Assembly (NCBI GenBank): GCA_008477525.1
Contig: SPDT01000002.1
Location: 1,364,001 to 1,428,000 of the forward strand
Direction of reading: 5' to 3'
DNA: 64,000 bases
From: Hypomyces perniciosus
Taxonomy: Eukaryota; Ascomycota; Sordariomycetes; Hypocreales; Hypocreaceae
Below are positions 1 through 13,011 of this stretch, piece by piece. Each line of letters starts with the position of its first letter. The first letter of the stretch is position 1. Below the pieces are notes generated by a model. It had not been told where the DNA came from. It was given only the letters and a program-made list of their open reading frames with translations, and made no database searches. Position numbers and translations under genes: made by a program.

Positions 1-3000
1 TTATTTATTTTATTATGTCTTTTAAACATTTATTTTTATATTCTTTTATTTTTTTATTTATTAAGAATATTTTATTTTAGTAAATATATTTATTAGCCTA
101 TCTTATTAACTGCCAGTAATTTAAAAAGACAGTTATAAAATATAAAGAAAATATAAATATAGTTAAAGAGTTTAAGTTAATAAACTTAACGGTATATATT
201 AAAGAGTTTATATAAGTTTATTTATTTATTATATTTTTTGTAAATAGTTTATTTTAAAGTATTTAATCTTTAACTATACTTTTTTATTAACTATAAATTA
301 ATATAAATCCTCTTTTAAGATATTAACTGCAGCTTTATATTAAATAATTAACTATACTATAAAGGTTATTAATTAATTTAAAATTTATTTAAAATATTTC
401 ACTATAATATTTATATTATAAGAACTCTTCTTTTAAATAATAAATAGGTTTAATAGGTAAAAGTTTAAAGGATTAACTTTTTAAATATAAGTAAAAACTA
501 TAATTTATAAAAAATAATAAAGTTTTTATTATGTTAAATATTTAATTATTTTGAATAAATTCCGCAAATAATAATTAATTTATTAAACTATTTTAGTAAA
601 AATATCAATTATTTAAAATACTACTTTATTTTTAGATTTAATTATTTAATTTAATTCGTAATTTTTAAATAATAAATTAAAAAATATTTAACGTAGATTT
701 TAAATTATTAAAATAGCTATGTTTAAAATTGAAATATAAATTAAATACTTTAATTTAAGATAATTATTTTTAAAGCTTTATATAATATATAAATATATAA
801 AATAGAAATATTAATAAATTCTTTAATATTAAATATATAAATAATAATAAAATAATATATTTTTATTAAATAGTATATTACTATAAAAATATTTTTATAA
901 AATAAACTTTATTAATTATAGTTAAATAATAGTATAATATAATTTATTAAAATATTGCATTAAGCTTAAAATAATATTAACTATAGTATTAAAAATCTTA
1001 AAAAAGTAAATTTATTTTACTTTATTTAAAAGTATAGGTTATAACCTTTAATAAAAGTATTAATATTAACTAATATTTATAGCAATTATTATATATAATT
1101 AAAAAAGTTTAGTATTTTTATTTATTTTTAATATTCCTTTAATTTGAAAAAGTATATTTAATATATAATTTATATCTTTACTTTATCTATTAGTAAAAAG
1201 AAAAGTTATTTTTAATAATATATTTAATTACTGTAAATTTAGAAATCTTATACTACTGCCTTTAAATTACTTTAAATGCTTTTAAGCTATTATTAAATAA
1301 CTAAGTTCTAAAGTATTTATATTATTATATTTATTATATTTAATATTTTATATACTTTATTAATTATTTTATTAATTAATATCTTTAAATTTCAAATTAA
1401 AGTATTTATTATTATAATAAATAAACTTTTATTATTAATATTTTCTATAATATTAATAAAAATATAAAAATTAAAACAGCTTTTTAACAGTAAAGCTTTT
1501 TTCTTTTTTTTAATTAATTATTATTTTAATTTCACTTTATTAAAATATTTTAAAATATTTTATCTAGTATATTAAACTTTACTGCTTTTAATTTAAGCTA
1601 ATAAATAATTTAGAAATTATATTAAAATAAAAATCTAACTTAATAAATTTATTTTTAATTTAATATTTTAATAGTTTTAATATATTTTATTTTTATTATT
1701 TTAAATTTCTATTTTTTAATCTTAATTTAAAAAGTTATATTAATTAATTAATTTATAACTTTTTATTTATATTATTAATATTCTTCTTATATAATTACAT
1801 AAATTAAAATATTATTAAAATAAATAATATAAACTTTATTAAAAGTATTACATAAAATATAATTAATATAATATTAGAAAAAGGTTAAACTAGTATAAAG
1901 ATTAAAACGTATAATAAAAGTTTTAAATAATTTAAATTAAATTATAAAGACTATTTTTTATTTATATCCTTTTATAATTTTATATTTAGTAACAGCAGCT
2001 ATGATATTTAATTTAATATAAAATCTAATATTATAGTAAATATTTAAATATTTATTAAATTAAATTATTTATATTATATTACTACTATAAATCTATTAAA
2101 TATTACTATAATTAATTTAAAGAATTATATTAAATTATATTAATATAAATATTAATAGCTATTAGCTATAAATATTATTAAAATTAATATTAAAGGCTTA
2201 TTTAATATTATTTATATTTTAATTTTTAGTTTTTTATAACTATTAAATTAATAAATATAGTCATAATTTTATTTTAATATTAGTATAAAGTTAATATATA
2301 AATCCTTTTTTCTTTATTATAGTATTATTTCTTTTAATATATTTTTAATATAGGCTTGAAAAAAATCATTTCAATTTTCTTTTTAAGTAATACTATTGGA
2401 ATAGACAAAAATTGCTACTGGAAGAGATAGTCTATATATAGCTGCGAAATTCTCCCAGCAATTTCCCTTAATATATAACTTACTCCTTTATATAACACTC
2501 AATTCTAATACTACTATTAAATTGCTTTAAATAACAGGTCTTTGGCATATATTCTATCTATTTATATATATTCCCTTAGACTAACTATTCTTTTAGCTGC
2601 GTAGCCAGTATAATCGCTTTAATCTCCTTGATCTGGGATAATTAATGCTGCCGCTGCCGCTGCTGCTATAGCAAAGACACGGCTTTATCAACTTAAAGTT
2701 ATTATAACCCGCAATCTACTATAGCCTTTAGAATGTTAACTGGATTTTGTATAAAATAGGCCTTTGCGATATCGATTATAGCTAGTCTTTACTTTCGCTA
2801 TTAAAATTGAAACAATCTAGTAGCTTAGAGTTATCTGCGGCATTACTATACTATACTAATAACAGGTTTAAAGGGAAATCTATTATAATATATAGAATTA
2901 GTGTTATTGTTATAATTAAAAGTGTTATGGAAGATCGAGGATTTGAAAGCTAATAATTTCTGTGTATACGTATAGACTATCTGTTCCAGTAGCAATTTTT

Positions 3001-4915
3001 ATTTATTCCAATAGCATTACTCTTTTTTTTAGTTTTTTTAATATATTTTTTTATTTTTAATTAATAATATTAAGTATTAACTTTAAAGGTTGATTTAGGA
3101 TATTAATATTATATAAAATAATTATTAGGTTAAGAATTATTAATACAGTATAGGTTTAAAGGCAATAATTTATTAAATAATATTATAAATTAAACGTAAT
3201 TATTAATATAGGCTAATTAATATTAAAATTATATTACTATAGCTATAGTATTTTAAAGCTAAAAGGGTTTTAATTTAAAAGATTAATAATAAAAAATATA
3301 TATAGCTTTTTATATTCTTTATTTTTATATTTAAATTATATAATTAATAAACTATATTATTATTTTATTATTAATTAACATAAAGCTTTTGAATTTAAGT
3401 AATTATATTATTAAGATTTAAAACTTTTAAAGAAAAAACTAGTCTATAAAGCTTTATATTAAACAGCTATTATTAATAAAAGTTAATATAGTTATTAATA
3501 AATATATAAAAAATAATATAATATAAATAAATAGTAATTTATTATTTATAATATTTAAAATTAATAGTTTATTATTAATAATAATTTATTATATCTATAA
3601 AGGCATTAAATCTATAAGCTATTTTAATATTTTATTATACTTTTTAATACAATATTATTAAAAAGTTACTCTTTTTTTATTTTTATATTAAAGGTTATAT
3701 TTTTATAAATAACTATATTATTAAAAGTAATTAATTGTATAATAAAACTAGTTTACTAATATAATATAAAAATAGGTTTTTATAGTATAAATGGTTATTT
3801 CTTTAAGCTAGGAAGTACTAGTATTATAAAAATTAAAAAATAGGAATTCATAGTATTAGTATACCTTTTCTTTAACTTAAAGTATATACTTTACTTTAAA
3901 GTACTATAATATTATTACTTTAATATATTTTATATTTTAAAAAGCTATTATTATATTTTTATAAAGTTTAAAGTATTATAATATTAACTTTTTACTTTTT
4001 TATATTATTATTAACTATATATTAACAGTTATAGTAATAATATAAATTATAAAGTTATTAATATTTTTTCTTTTATAAAGTAAAAGATATAGTATTTAAT
4101 TATATAAAATTATTTATATTTCTTTATTTTATAAGGCTTAATTTATTTTAAAGTAAAAGGCATTAACTTTTTAAATATTAACTTTATTAATTTAGTTATA
4201 AAATTTAATAATAAAGTTTTAAAATAGTTTATTTATTATATAATAAATAAAAAAAGGTTAAAAGTTTTATATTATAAATTTAAGAATTAAATAAAAGTTT
4301 TATTATTTCTTTATTTCTATATTATATAATTTCTGTTATTATAATATAATTAAATACTTTTTATATTAAATTATAAATATTATTAATATTAAAATATTTA
4401 GTATTAATTATAAGAAAAAATTTTTTAATAATAATTTAATATTTTTTATACTTTTTTTATTTTAAGGCTATATTAAAGTTATACATTTAATTTTAAAAAT
4501 AATTACAAATAATATTAAAGAATTATTTAAATGTTAATATTTAAAGTTATAGGGTTAAATTAATTATTATTATAAGCATTTAAGATAATATAAATAGAAA
4601 GCTAATTATAGAAATAATTAATAAATTTTATTTTTTAATTTAAATTTTACTTTATCCCTTTTATTTTTATTTTAATATTTGTAAATTAAATATAAATAAA
4701 AGAATTAAATATAGGCTAAAAAGTTAAACTAAAGTATATTTTTTACTGTAAAGATATAGGCTTTTAGGCTTAAGGTTTCGCTATAGTTAAAGATTAGTGA
4801 ATTTCCTATAAAATATAAAGTTCTTTATAATATTGCAATTAGGCTATTAATAACTTTATTAATTCTTTTTAGGCAAAATTAAAGGCTAAAGGTAATAGCG
4901 CAGTCGTTATAGGAA
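1..4915 (-). mobile_element. RIP-degraded LTR retrotransposon, internal region (partial copy 1)
   Basis: This block is extremely AT-rich and TpA-saturated, with no surviving reading frame, as expected of heavy RIP. It is colinear, in the same orientation, with 59.3-64.0 kb (for example 61-200 matches about 59641-59780, and 3064-3300 matches about 62594-62830), so both are copies of one element. Orientation is inferred as minus because the LTR-like terminus lies at the right end here (to 5086), while the second copy has an LTR plus a polypurine tract at its left end. Reverse-strand translation around 1150-1450 gives weak Ty3/gypsy pol-like stretches, so the superfamily is only probable. The two copies differ by indels of about 0.5 kb, including the TIR element at 2386-3021. 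The element runs off the left edge of the window. Confidence 0.6.
2386..3021. mobile_element. 636-bp terminal-inverted-repeat element (MITE-like)
   Basis: The first 51 bases (2386-2436) and last 51 bases (2971-3021) are inverted complements with only a few mismatches; both ends read inward as AGTAATRCTATTGGAATA. Composition is clearly less TA-saturated than the surrounding block, and the second copy of the host element lacks this segment. The interior has no long open frame and holds a short GCY trinucleotide run near 2648-2671, so this is a non-autonomous DNA transposon. The flanks TCTTTTTAA and TCTTTTTTT could be an imperfect 8-9-bp duplication (hAT- or Mutator-like), but a TA duplication inside the repeat end is also possible, so the superfamily is undecided. 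Confidence 0.8.
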
Positions 4916-5086
4916 AGTATAAATTATTATAGTATATTAAATAGTAGGTTAAGGTAATATCTTTATTATACCTTAAATAAGGCAAGAAGCTATAAGAATA
5001 TGGTTTAAAGGTATAGGACCAAGTTATTATATAAGGACGCACGTGATGCTAATAAGTTATTAGAGGGCAGGTTTAGTGCCGTGACA
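4916..5086 (-). repeat. 5' LTR of degraded copy 1 (left boundary approximate)
   Basis: The segment from about 4921 to 5086 matches about 58510-58620 plus 59211-59256, where the right-hand copy has its 3' LTR. On the minus strand it begins TGTCACGGCACTAAAC, a canonical TG start. The left boundary is set only by where the similarity stops. It is less RIP-mutated than the internal region, as are other LTRs in this window. Confidence 0.6.
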
Positions 5087-5315
5087 GCCGGCGTTAGGCT
5101 GTAAGGTCGTGGTTATTAGCTCCGCCCTCCCTCCGCCCTCCGCCCATTAGTTTATAAAACGTGGACTTAGCCTCGCAAAAATAGAAGAAGCGTGGGGGGC
5201 CTGTATTAACTCCTGAACCCTGCTGGCTATAGTAACTTTACAGCACTTTACGCCTAAGATGCAAGAATTGTATAATAAGGGGGTTAGAGGGCGAAATAAT
5301 ACTATATTAATCTCT
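5087..5315. other. Non-coding, near-normal composition gap with CCGCCCTCC-type repeat
   Basis: A short stretch of moderate GC content between an LTR end and a solo LTR. It holds a C-rich imperfect tandem of CCGCCCTCC-like units around 5121-5149. No reading frame or RNA gene is recognised. It may be a relic of unique host sequence between insertions. Confidence 0.5.
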
Positions 5316-5577
5316 TGTTAGGAGACCGGAAGCTCCGGAGCTCTCATGATATCACATGGGCCGGAATGCATATATAAGAGCAACTGTGGTCCCCGAAGAT
5401 ATAGAACTTCAGAGACCAGTAAACTACTGCTGCTACACCTAACTACTAGTTTCTGGCTTGTTACCTGCTTGTTAGCATCTATCTCTCCTCCAAGTGACTG
5501 CTCTTCAACCTCCTCTACTCTTCCCTAGGGTCGCAGCCCCTCGCCCAATCCGTCTGCCCCAAAAAGGGTCTCTGACA
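5316..5577 (+). repeat. Solo LTR, 262-bp family, TSD TCTCT
   Basis: Begins TGTTAGGAGACCGG and ends GGGTCTCTGACA, flanked on both sides by TCTCT (5311-5315 and 5578-5582), a perfect 5-bp target duplication. Further copies lie at 6647-6908, 6913-7174 and 13803-14065. The short open frame inside it (5346-5528) is LTR sequence, not a gene. Orientation is assigned from the internal TATATAAG box and from the element at 6913-14065, whose pol is on the plus strand. Confidence 0.92.
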
Positions 5578-5660
5578 TCTCTATTGTTTATAGGCTAGTA
5601 ACTATCTACGCGATTATCTATTTTAATCCGCCCAGTATAGCCTATTAGTATAGGCGGATC

Positions 5661-5886
5661 TGTAACGGGTGTAGCCTAACTGGAAAGTATGCAGTTAGGG
5701 CACCTCTGTATTGTCTATCTATAGCTGAAGGAAGGAAGCTCTATACTAGCTATGTATGCGTTATATAGTTGTGTGTATAGGGTTATGGCCGAGGTGGTTT
5801 CCTAATTAGGTAAGCGGTCTAGTATTGGTTGTATTTCCGGATTCGGTGTAGTCGTAATTCCGGGAGATATGGCCTAGCCTATGACA
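5661..5886 (-). repeat. Solo LTR of the 5420-bp Ty3/gypsy family, TSD GGATC
   Basis: 226 bp, TGTAACGGG to CTATGACA as read on the plus strand, and the same length as the LTRs of the intact element at 16799-22218. GGATC flanks it on both sides (5656-5660 and 5887-5891). It differs from the intact LTR by a few RIP-type transitions such as GC to AT in the ends. It marks a third insertion of this family in the window, reduced to a single LTR. Confidence 0.93.
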
Positions 5887-6646
5887 GGATCTATATCTTT
5901 AGACTATTAGCCTAATAGAAAGGAGGTATAATGCTAGTATAAACCCTTTTATATTAAAATAGCTAAGTTAGGCCTTTTATAAATAAGCTTACTATATATA
6001 ATATTATATATTAGTCTTTTATAAGGATACAGTAAAGTGCTTGGTTTAGGGGTTTTAGGCTAATAGGATAAATCTATATCTATACTTTAAAAGTTAGCTA
6101 ATAATAATCTAAGTAACTTAATGTTTCTAAACAGGCCTACTAAGCTGCTTAGCTTAAAGCTCTAGTTTCGCTAGTTTATCCTAGCTGTATAACTGTAAGC
6201 TCCGTTACACTAAGACCAGGTTTTATATTTTATTTAGATATAAGATTAAATAGAACGCGCAAGTTATTATATCTGCAATAATATAAATAAAAAATTATCG
6301 CAGGTATTTTTATAGGAAAGGAGGGGTAAAGGGTAAGCAGCTTTCTCTTTTCGGTTAAAGACTTTTAGAGGAGACTTAGTAATACTAATATCTATTCTAG
6401 CCCTATTAGTAACTTTAAAAGGAAAGGTCGGCTTTTAGATAAATAGGAAAAGCTATCTTACATTTCTTCTTCTTTATCTTTAATTGCAATATACTTAATA
6501 TTCCTGCCCTTATCCACTATAGCTGCCCCCTTTAGATTTAAACTATATATTCCCAAGTTATAAAGGCTATTTAAGTTAAAAAAAACAGCTCCTGCACCAG
6601 AGATGCATAAACAGGATCTTATATTATTAGAAGCTTACAGTAACAA
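5887..6646. other. Moderately RIP-affected sequence, no recognisable gene
   Basis: Composition is AT-rich with scattered GC-richer patches (for example about 6300-6450). No reading frame longer than about 60 codons and no repeat boundary is identified. Probably old transposon debris. Confidence 0.4.
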
Positions 6647-6908
6647 TATCAGGAGACCGGAAGCTCCAGAGCTCTCTTGGTATCATATAGGCCGCAATGC
6701 ATATATAAAAGCAACTATAGTCCCTATAGATATAGAACTTCAGAGACCAGTAAACTACTGCCACTATACATAACTATTAATTTCTAGTATATTACCTGCT
6801 TATTAGCATTTATCTTCCCTTAAAGTGACTGCTCTTTAACCTTCTTTACTTTTCTATAAGGTCACAGCCCCTCGCCTGATCCGTCTGCCCTAAAGAGGGT
6901 CTCTGACA
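6647..6908 (+). repeat. LTR of the 262-bp family, upstream member of a tandem pair
   Basis: Begins TATCAGGAGACCGG (TGTC altered by transition) and ends GTCTCTGACA, 262 bp. Only four bases separate it from the next LTR at 6913. The flank before it is AACAA and the five bases after it are AACAT, where the final T is already the first base of the next LTR. It is therefore either a solo LTR or the relic of an element that recombined with its neighbour. Confidence 0.85.
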
Positions 6909-7007
6909 AACATGTCAGGAGACCGGAAGCTCCGGAGCTCTCATGATATCACATAGGCCGGAATGCATATATAAGAGCAACTGTGGTCCCTAAAGATATA
7001 GAACTTC

Positions 7008-7018
7008 AGAGACCAGTA
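7008..7018 (+). promoter_or_regulatory. Candidate transcript start 11-mer in LTR, complementary to the PBS
   Basis: AGAGACCAGTA lies 40 bases downstream of the start of a TATATAAG box (6968-6975). Its complement, allowing two RIP-type transitions, sits directly after the LTR at 7175-7185. The spacing is what a Tf1-type self-primed element needs if transcription starts here. Not tested experimentally. Confidence 0.5.
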
Positions 7019-7174
7019 AACTACTGCTGCTATACTTAATTACTAGTTTCTGGCTTATTACCTGCTTGTTAGTATCTATCTCTCCTCTAAGTGACTGCTC
7101 TTTAACCTCCTCTACTCTTCCCTAAGGTTACAGCCCCTCGCCCAATCCGTCTGCCCTAAAGAGGGTCTCTAATA

Positions 7175-7185
7175 TACTAGTCTTT
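7175..7185 (+). promoter_or_regulatory. Putative self-priming primer-binding site (RIP-damaged)
   Basis: TACTAGTCTTT immediately follows the 5' LTR. The exact complement of the LTR 11-mer would be TACTGGTCTCT. The two differences are G to A and C to T, the only changes RIP makes. No tRNA-type TGG primer site is seen at this junction. Confidence 0.5.
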
Positions 7186-10100
7186 TACTATTCCCAGTAA
7201 AGGTAGAAAGACTATTAAAGTTAAAGATACTTTTGGCGGCGAATAACTAGCTTACTTTTAGTAAAGAGGCTATATTTTAAATGCAAAGACTTTTAAGTAA
7301 AGTTACTCCTTTAGATTATTAACTAGGCCTTCTAAATAATACTTTACTTATAAAAAAAGAACTTAATACTTATATTTAATAAATAAAAGAAAAGTAGCGA
7401 ATATACTTAAAAAGGAAATATTTAAATATTCTTTTTTAAAGAGAGAACCTTTTTTTTTAAACTCTTAGAGATTAAAGGTTTATTGCCTATAACTAATTTA
7501 TTATATACCGCTAGTTTAAAATAACCTTATAAAGGCGATTAAAGTAAAATGTAAATTTAAGCTCTTTATTATAAAGGAAAGTCTTAAATAGAATTATAGA
7601 TTTTTTTTACTATTATTAAAGGGCAGTTTAAATTATCCTTTAATACTTTTTTTTAAGCAGCTTGCAAAATTACTTATACTACTTCTTATTTAAAAAGAGA
7701 TATTTAATAGTAATAGGTTAGCTATTTTAAAGAGAAAGGCGGATCTGCTAGATTGATTATTTAAGATAAATTTCATTAATAGTTTAAAGATAATAATCGC
7801 AATAGTTTAACTAGGTGCTATAAAGCGACTTTATAGATCTTTTGCCTATATTAAACTGCTAGATAGAATTTTCAGTTATTCCTCTTTTAATTTAAAATTA
7901 TTAAGAGCAAGTTCTTTAAAACAACTCCTTTATAGTTTAAGATTTATATATTCTTACAGTGCCTTTCCCTTATAATAAATAAACAAATACTTTACTATAG
8001 AATCCCTATAACCTAGCAGGAGTTAATTTATACTGGTATAATCACTAAGACTTTTATATATAGCTGTACTAGTAATATAAGTAGCTTTTAATAGGAATCT
8101 CGATTTTAGAGAAAATACAGGAAAACTAGATTTACTAGTTAGCAGGGATTATACTAGGATTACGCCGCTAATGCTTTAAAAAATACAATAACTGAAATAT
8201 CTAGAGGTTTAAAAGAATAAAGAAACCTCCCTAGCTTGGTAATTTATTAGAAATATAGTAGTCTTTACTATAAAACCTCCTACTAAACTTTTAATTATAT
8301 AAAGTGTAATAGTAAGCATTACTTTACTAAAAAGTATAATAACCTTATTTAACTATACTTTACTGGCGGAAATACTAAACCTGCAGTTTATTAAGCTTAA
8401 AAATATAATTACTATATAAATCCACCTATAAGATAACTAGAGAAAATGCGGCTAGGTAGCTACTGGCAATATATAAATGCCCTATTTAATCCTGGCAGTA
8501 ATATTTATATTATCTCTTTACAATAAAAGGATTAATTAAGAAATCTATTACTAGCTTTAAGTTTACTGCTATTTTCCTAGGTATTTCTGCTATAATTTAT
8601 AGCTATATAAATATACTTATAAAGATAGTTAATGACTGGGGAGTAGAGAAAAAGTAGCTACTCTATTATATTATCGCTAATAGCCTAAAAGTCTTTATTC
8701 TAGGAAGACCTTAGTTTCGGGAAGCCGATCCTACCTTTTCATAGAAGTATAATTAATAGAATTATCCTTTAACTAGGGATTCTATTACTTTAATAGCCTT
8801 TAAAAAGCAGCTATAATAAGCTATTAAAAAAGCTTAAGTAGCTTTTATATTAGTAACTGAAAAAAAGCTGGAAGTTAGGTTAAAAGCTTTAAAAGATTTA
8901 CTATCTCTTAACTTAAATAAAGCTACTTCCTTAAAAGACTATAAGTCGGCTTTATATTTAAAATTGCTTCCTATATATTATAATCTTACTACTATTTTCT
9001 TTATAGAAAAAGCTGTTAATATATTAGTAAATTGATAGTATACTATTAAGTTAAAAGATAGGAAAATGCCTTTATAGAGTCTTATTTATAACCTAGCACT
9101 TAAAGAGCTGGAAACTTTCTGCAAGTATTTAGAAAAAGCATTATAGAATATATAGATTTGGCGGTCTATTAGTCCTGCAGGTGCCTTTATAATCTTTATA
9201 TTAAAGAAAGGCAGTAAACTGCAAATATATATCAATTTCTATACTTTAAATAAAATAACTTGCAAGAACTATACTCCTTTACTATTAATTTCTAAGATTC
9301 TTAATAAACTTTTATATATTAAGATGTTTACTAAATTTAATTTAAAGGATATATATTATTAAATACCTATTTATAAAAAAGATAAGTAAAAGATAATATT
9401 TCACTGCCGATATAAATATTTTAAGTATAATATTATACTATTTAGCCTTATAAATTCCCCTATAACTTTTTAGTAATATATTAATAATATACTATAAGAT
9501 CTGGTTAATTTTATTTATATTATATATTTTAATAATATATTAATTTATAGCTGTACCTTTAAAGAGTATATACAGTATATTTGCCAGGTTTTTAAAAAGT
9601 TATAAAACATAAAGCTATATATTAATATTAATAAATGCATCTTTTATACTATTTTAATACTTTTCTTTAAATATATTATTATATTTAATAGAATTAAGAT
9701 AAAACAGTTATATATTTAAGCTATTATTAAATAGCTAGTACTTAAAAGCATCTATAATATCCTTATATTTCTAAGAATTATAGGGTTTTACTATTACTTT
9801 ATTAAAAATTATAGTAAAATTATAATACCTTTAATAGATTTTATTTATAGGAAGCGAAAAGGTTTTTTATAGTTAAAGCTTAATGCTTTTAAAGCTTTTT
9901 AATAGCTTAAAGGAAAGTTTTTAAAAAAACCTATTTTAATATATTATAACCTAAAGGCACTAATTTATATAAAGACAGATATATTAAACTATACAATTAA
10001 GGCAGTATTAACTTAATACTAGCGAGATATTTAATACTTTATAGCATATATATTAAAAAAGCTAAATAGTTTTAAATTATATTATTATACCTTTAATACT

Positions 10101-13011
10101 AAATTTCTTACTATTATAAAGGCTTTCTAAATATAGAGATATTATTTGGCTTATATAGGTATAGAGATTTAGGTTATAATAAACTATTTTAACTACTATT
10201 ACTTTACAGATAAGTAAAAGCTTTTATACTGGCAGGCAGAGGCTTTTAATAAGCTAGCTTTATTTAATTTTTATATTAAATATAGGCCAGGGAAGTTTAA
10301 CCCTGCTAATACTTTATCTTAATGCCTTAATTTTTATAATCTTGCTAAGATTAAAGAATTGCAGTAAGGCTATATATTAATGATTTTACAGCGTTTTTAT
10401 AGTATAGAAGTTAATAGCTTATATAAACTAGAGGGATCTGCAGTAGTGTATTATAATGACTAGGAATATATAAGGTTGCCTGTAGATAGGAGTATTACTT
10501 TAGCGTTGCCTTAGGTTAAAGGATAGGGATTAAATGCTATTTAGCAGATAGCCTACCTATAAAGTATAGTAGCTAGAGTTATAACTGCTGGTTTATAGGT
10601 TATACAGTAGATTACTGCAGGTTTACTGCTAGAACTATAAAAGTCTTTACGCTTAGCTGTTTTATAAGTTTAATAAAGAGATTACTTTATTTAATAAAAG
10701 GTTTAAAGTTAAGGCGTAGTTAATATATCTTATAGTAATAATTAAATTATTAGTAATAACTAGTTAATTTACTACTAAGGCAGAGTTTATATACTAACAG
10801 GTTTTTATACTAAGATTTTAATACTACTTTATAATAATCTAACTACTAGATACTAAAAAGTTAATTATACTTTAAAATATATTATATTAACCTATTATTA
10901 GTAAAGTATAAAGCGAGATATTAAGTGTTATATATCTATATATTATATTTGCTAGATAATAAAGGCAAGAACCTATTAACTTTATAGTAAACTTGCTTTA
11001 TTATTAATACTAGAAAGACCTTTTAAAGAAATTTCTATAGATTTTATTATAGATTTGCCGGAAATCCTAAACTATAAAGGCAAATACTTATATAATACAA
11101 TTCTTATTATTATTAATTAATATATAAAATATGCCCTGTATATACCTATAATAGTGTATATTATAAGCAGTAAAGTCACTAACCTTTTTATAAAATATAT
11201 TTATTTAATTTTTAGAATACTATAAAGAATTATCTTTAATAGAGATTAATTATTTAAATCTGGATTTTAGTAAAGTTTCTGTCACCTACTTGCTTATAAA
11301 CAGCAACTTAATACCACTTTTCACCTATAAACTAATAATTAAACTAAATAGCAGAATCAAGCCTTAAAGTATTATTTACATTTTTTTTATAGTAAATAAT
11401 AAAATAACTAACTGCAAAAATTATCTCTTGCTTAATCTATATATAATAGTGCTAAACATTCTATAATTAGCTATTTACTAGCTTTCTTACTGCTTAGCTA
11501 TAAGCTTAACGCTCCAGGTCATAATAAACTAACCTACTATAAACATTATATTAATACTATTATAAAGGTAGAAAAGCTTTAAGCTATTTGTAAAATAGCT
11601 AAATAAATATTATAATAAAGCTAAAAAGAATATAAGAAGTAGTATAATATTTACTGATTTAAGAAGAAATTTACTGTTAGCGATTGGGTATTACTTTCTA
11701 TAAAATACCTAAAACTCTAGCAACCTAATAAAAAACTTATTAAAAAGTATATTAGTCCCTACTAGATTAAACGCTAAATTAAAATAAGTAGATTAGTATA
11801 TTAAATTTATTTCCTATTTTTTATTAAAATTTATAATATTTTTAATATTATAAATTTTAAGCTATATTATAGCTATAAAAGAGAACCTTTTAAGCTAATA
11901 GATTACCCTTTTAGCATTAAAGAGATATTTAAAGTTAAGAAAATTATTAATTATAAGTATAAAGGGACATAACGCTTATACTTAGTTAAATAGAAAGATT
12001 ACTTAAAGATTAATAATATTTAATAAAAGAAAAGTAATTTTACTGATATTAAGTTAATTTAAAAGTATAAGCAGTAATTTACTAGTAAATAACTAGCTAC
12101 TACTATTAAGTGTTATAAAGTTAAAGAGAGTAAGGCACTGCATAGTTTTAATTAATTAATTAAAAACAGAAAATAAACTCGCAATAGTATATATCTTATA
12201 ATAAATAAGCGGCAATACTACTATTAAATAATAACTAGTTCTCTTTATCTTTAAACAGTACTTTATTGCAATCTTTTATAGTAGTAGGATATACTTAAGG
12301 AAATATAGGAATTTTAATATACTAGTATATTATACAGTAATTAGCTGAGAACTGCCTATTATAAATAAAGAAATATATACTGGAATAAAAGTATATATAA
12401 TAGCAGTAATAGTGGTGAGAGAGTTTGCTTAATTAAAAGTAACTTAAAGGTTTAAGCGCTTTAAGTTTTAGCGGTAATACTGTTTATTTACTATAAACTT
12501 TTTCTCTTTTTGCTTTTTAACTAGGCCTGACTTTTATTATATTAATATAAGGTTTTTTTTATATTAGATTTATAGTAGTGCTATTATAGACTAGGTTTTT
12601 ATTAGCTGCTATTATATAATAAAAAAGTAATACTAAAGTATTTACTTTATTAATAAAGGACTTTTAGGAATATTAAGTTAATACTTTAATGGTATTAATA
12701 AATTAATAGGCAATTAAATTGCATAATTTATTATTTAAAAAATAATAAAAATATTTTTTAAAAACAGTTAATATAATACAAGTTAATATAGAAAGTTTTA
12801 CTTTTTAATAGTATAAAACTTATATTTATTATTATAGTATTAGGGAGGTTTTTTTCCTAACTTTATATTTTATTTAATTAAAAGGTTAAAATAATAACAG
12901 TATAAGGCAAGGCGTTTATAGCAAGTTAATAGTGGCTAATAGTTATATTTATATAAAAATACTTATTAGGTTAAGTTGCTAGCAGCTTTGCAGCATTTTG
13001 CTAGCAAAGGT

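Noticed and set aside
5346..5528. 60-codon open frame as a small gene
   Set aside because: It is inside a 262-bp solo LTR with TSD TCTCT, and the frame is broken in the other copies.
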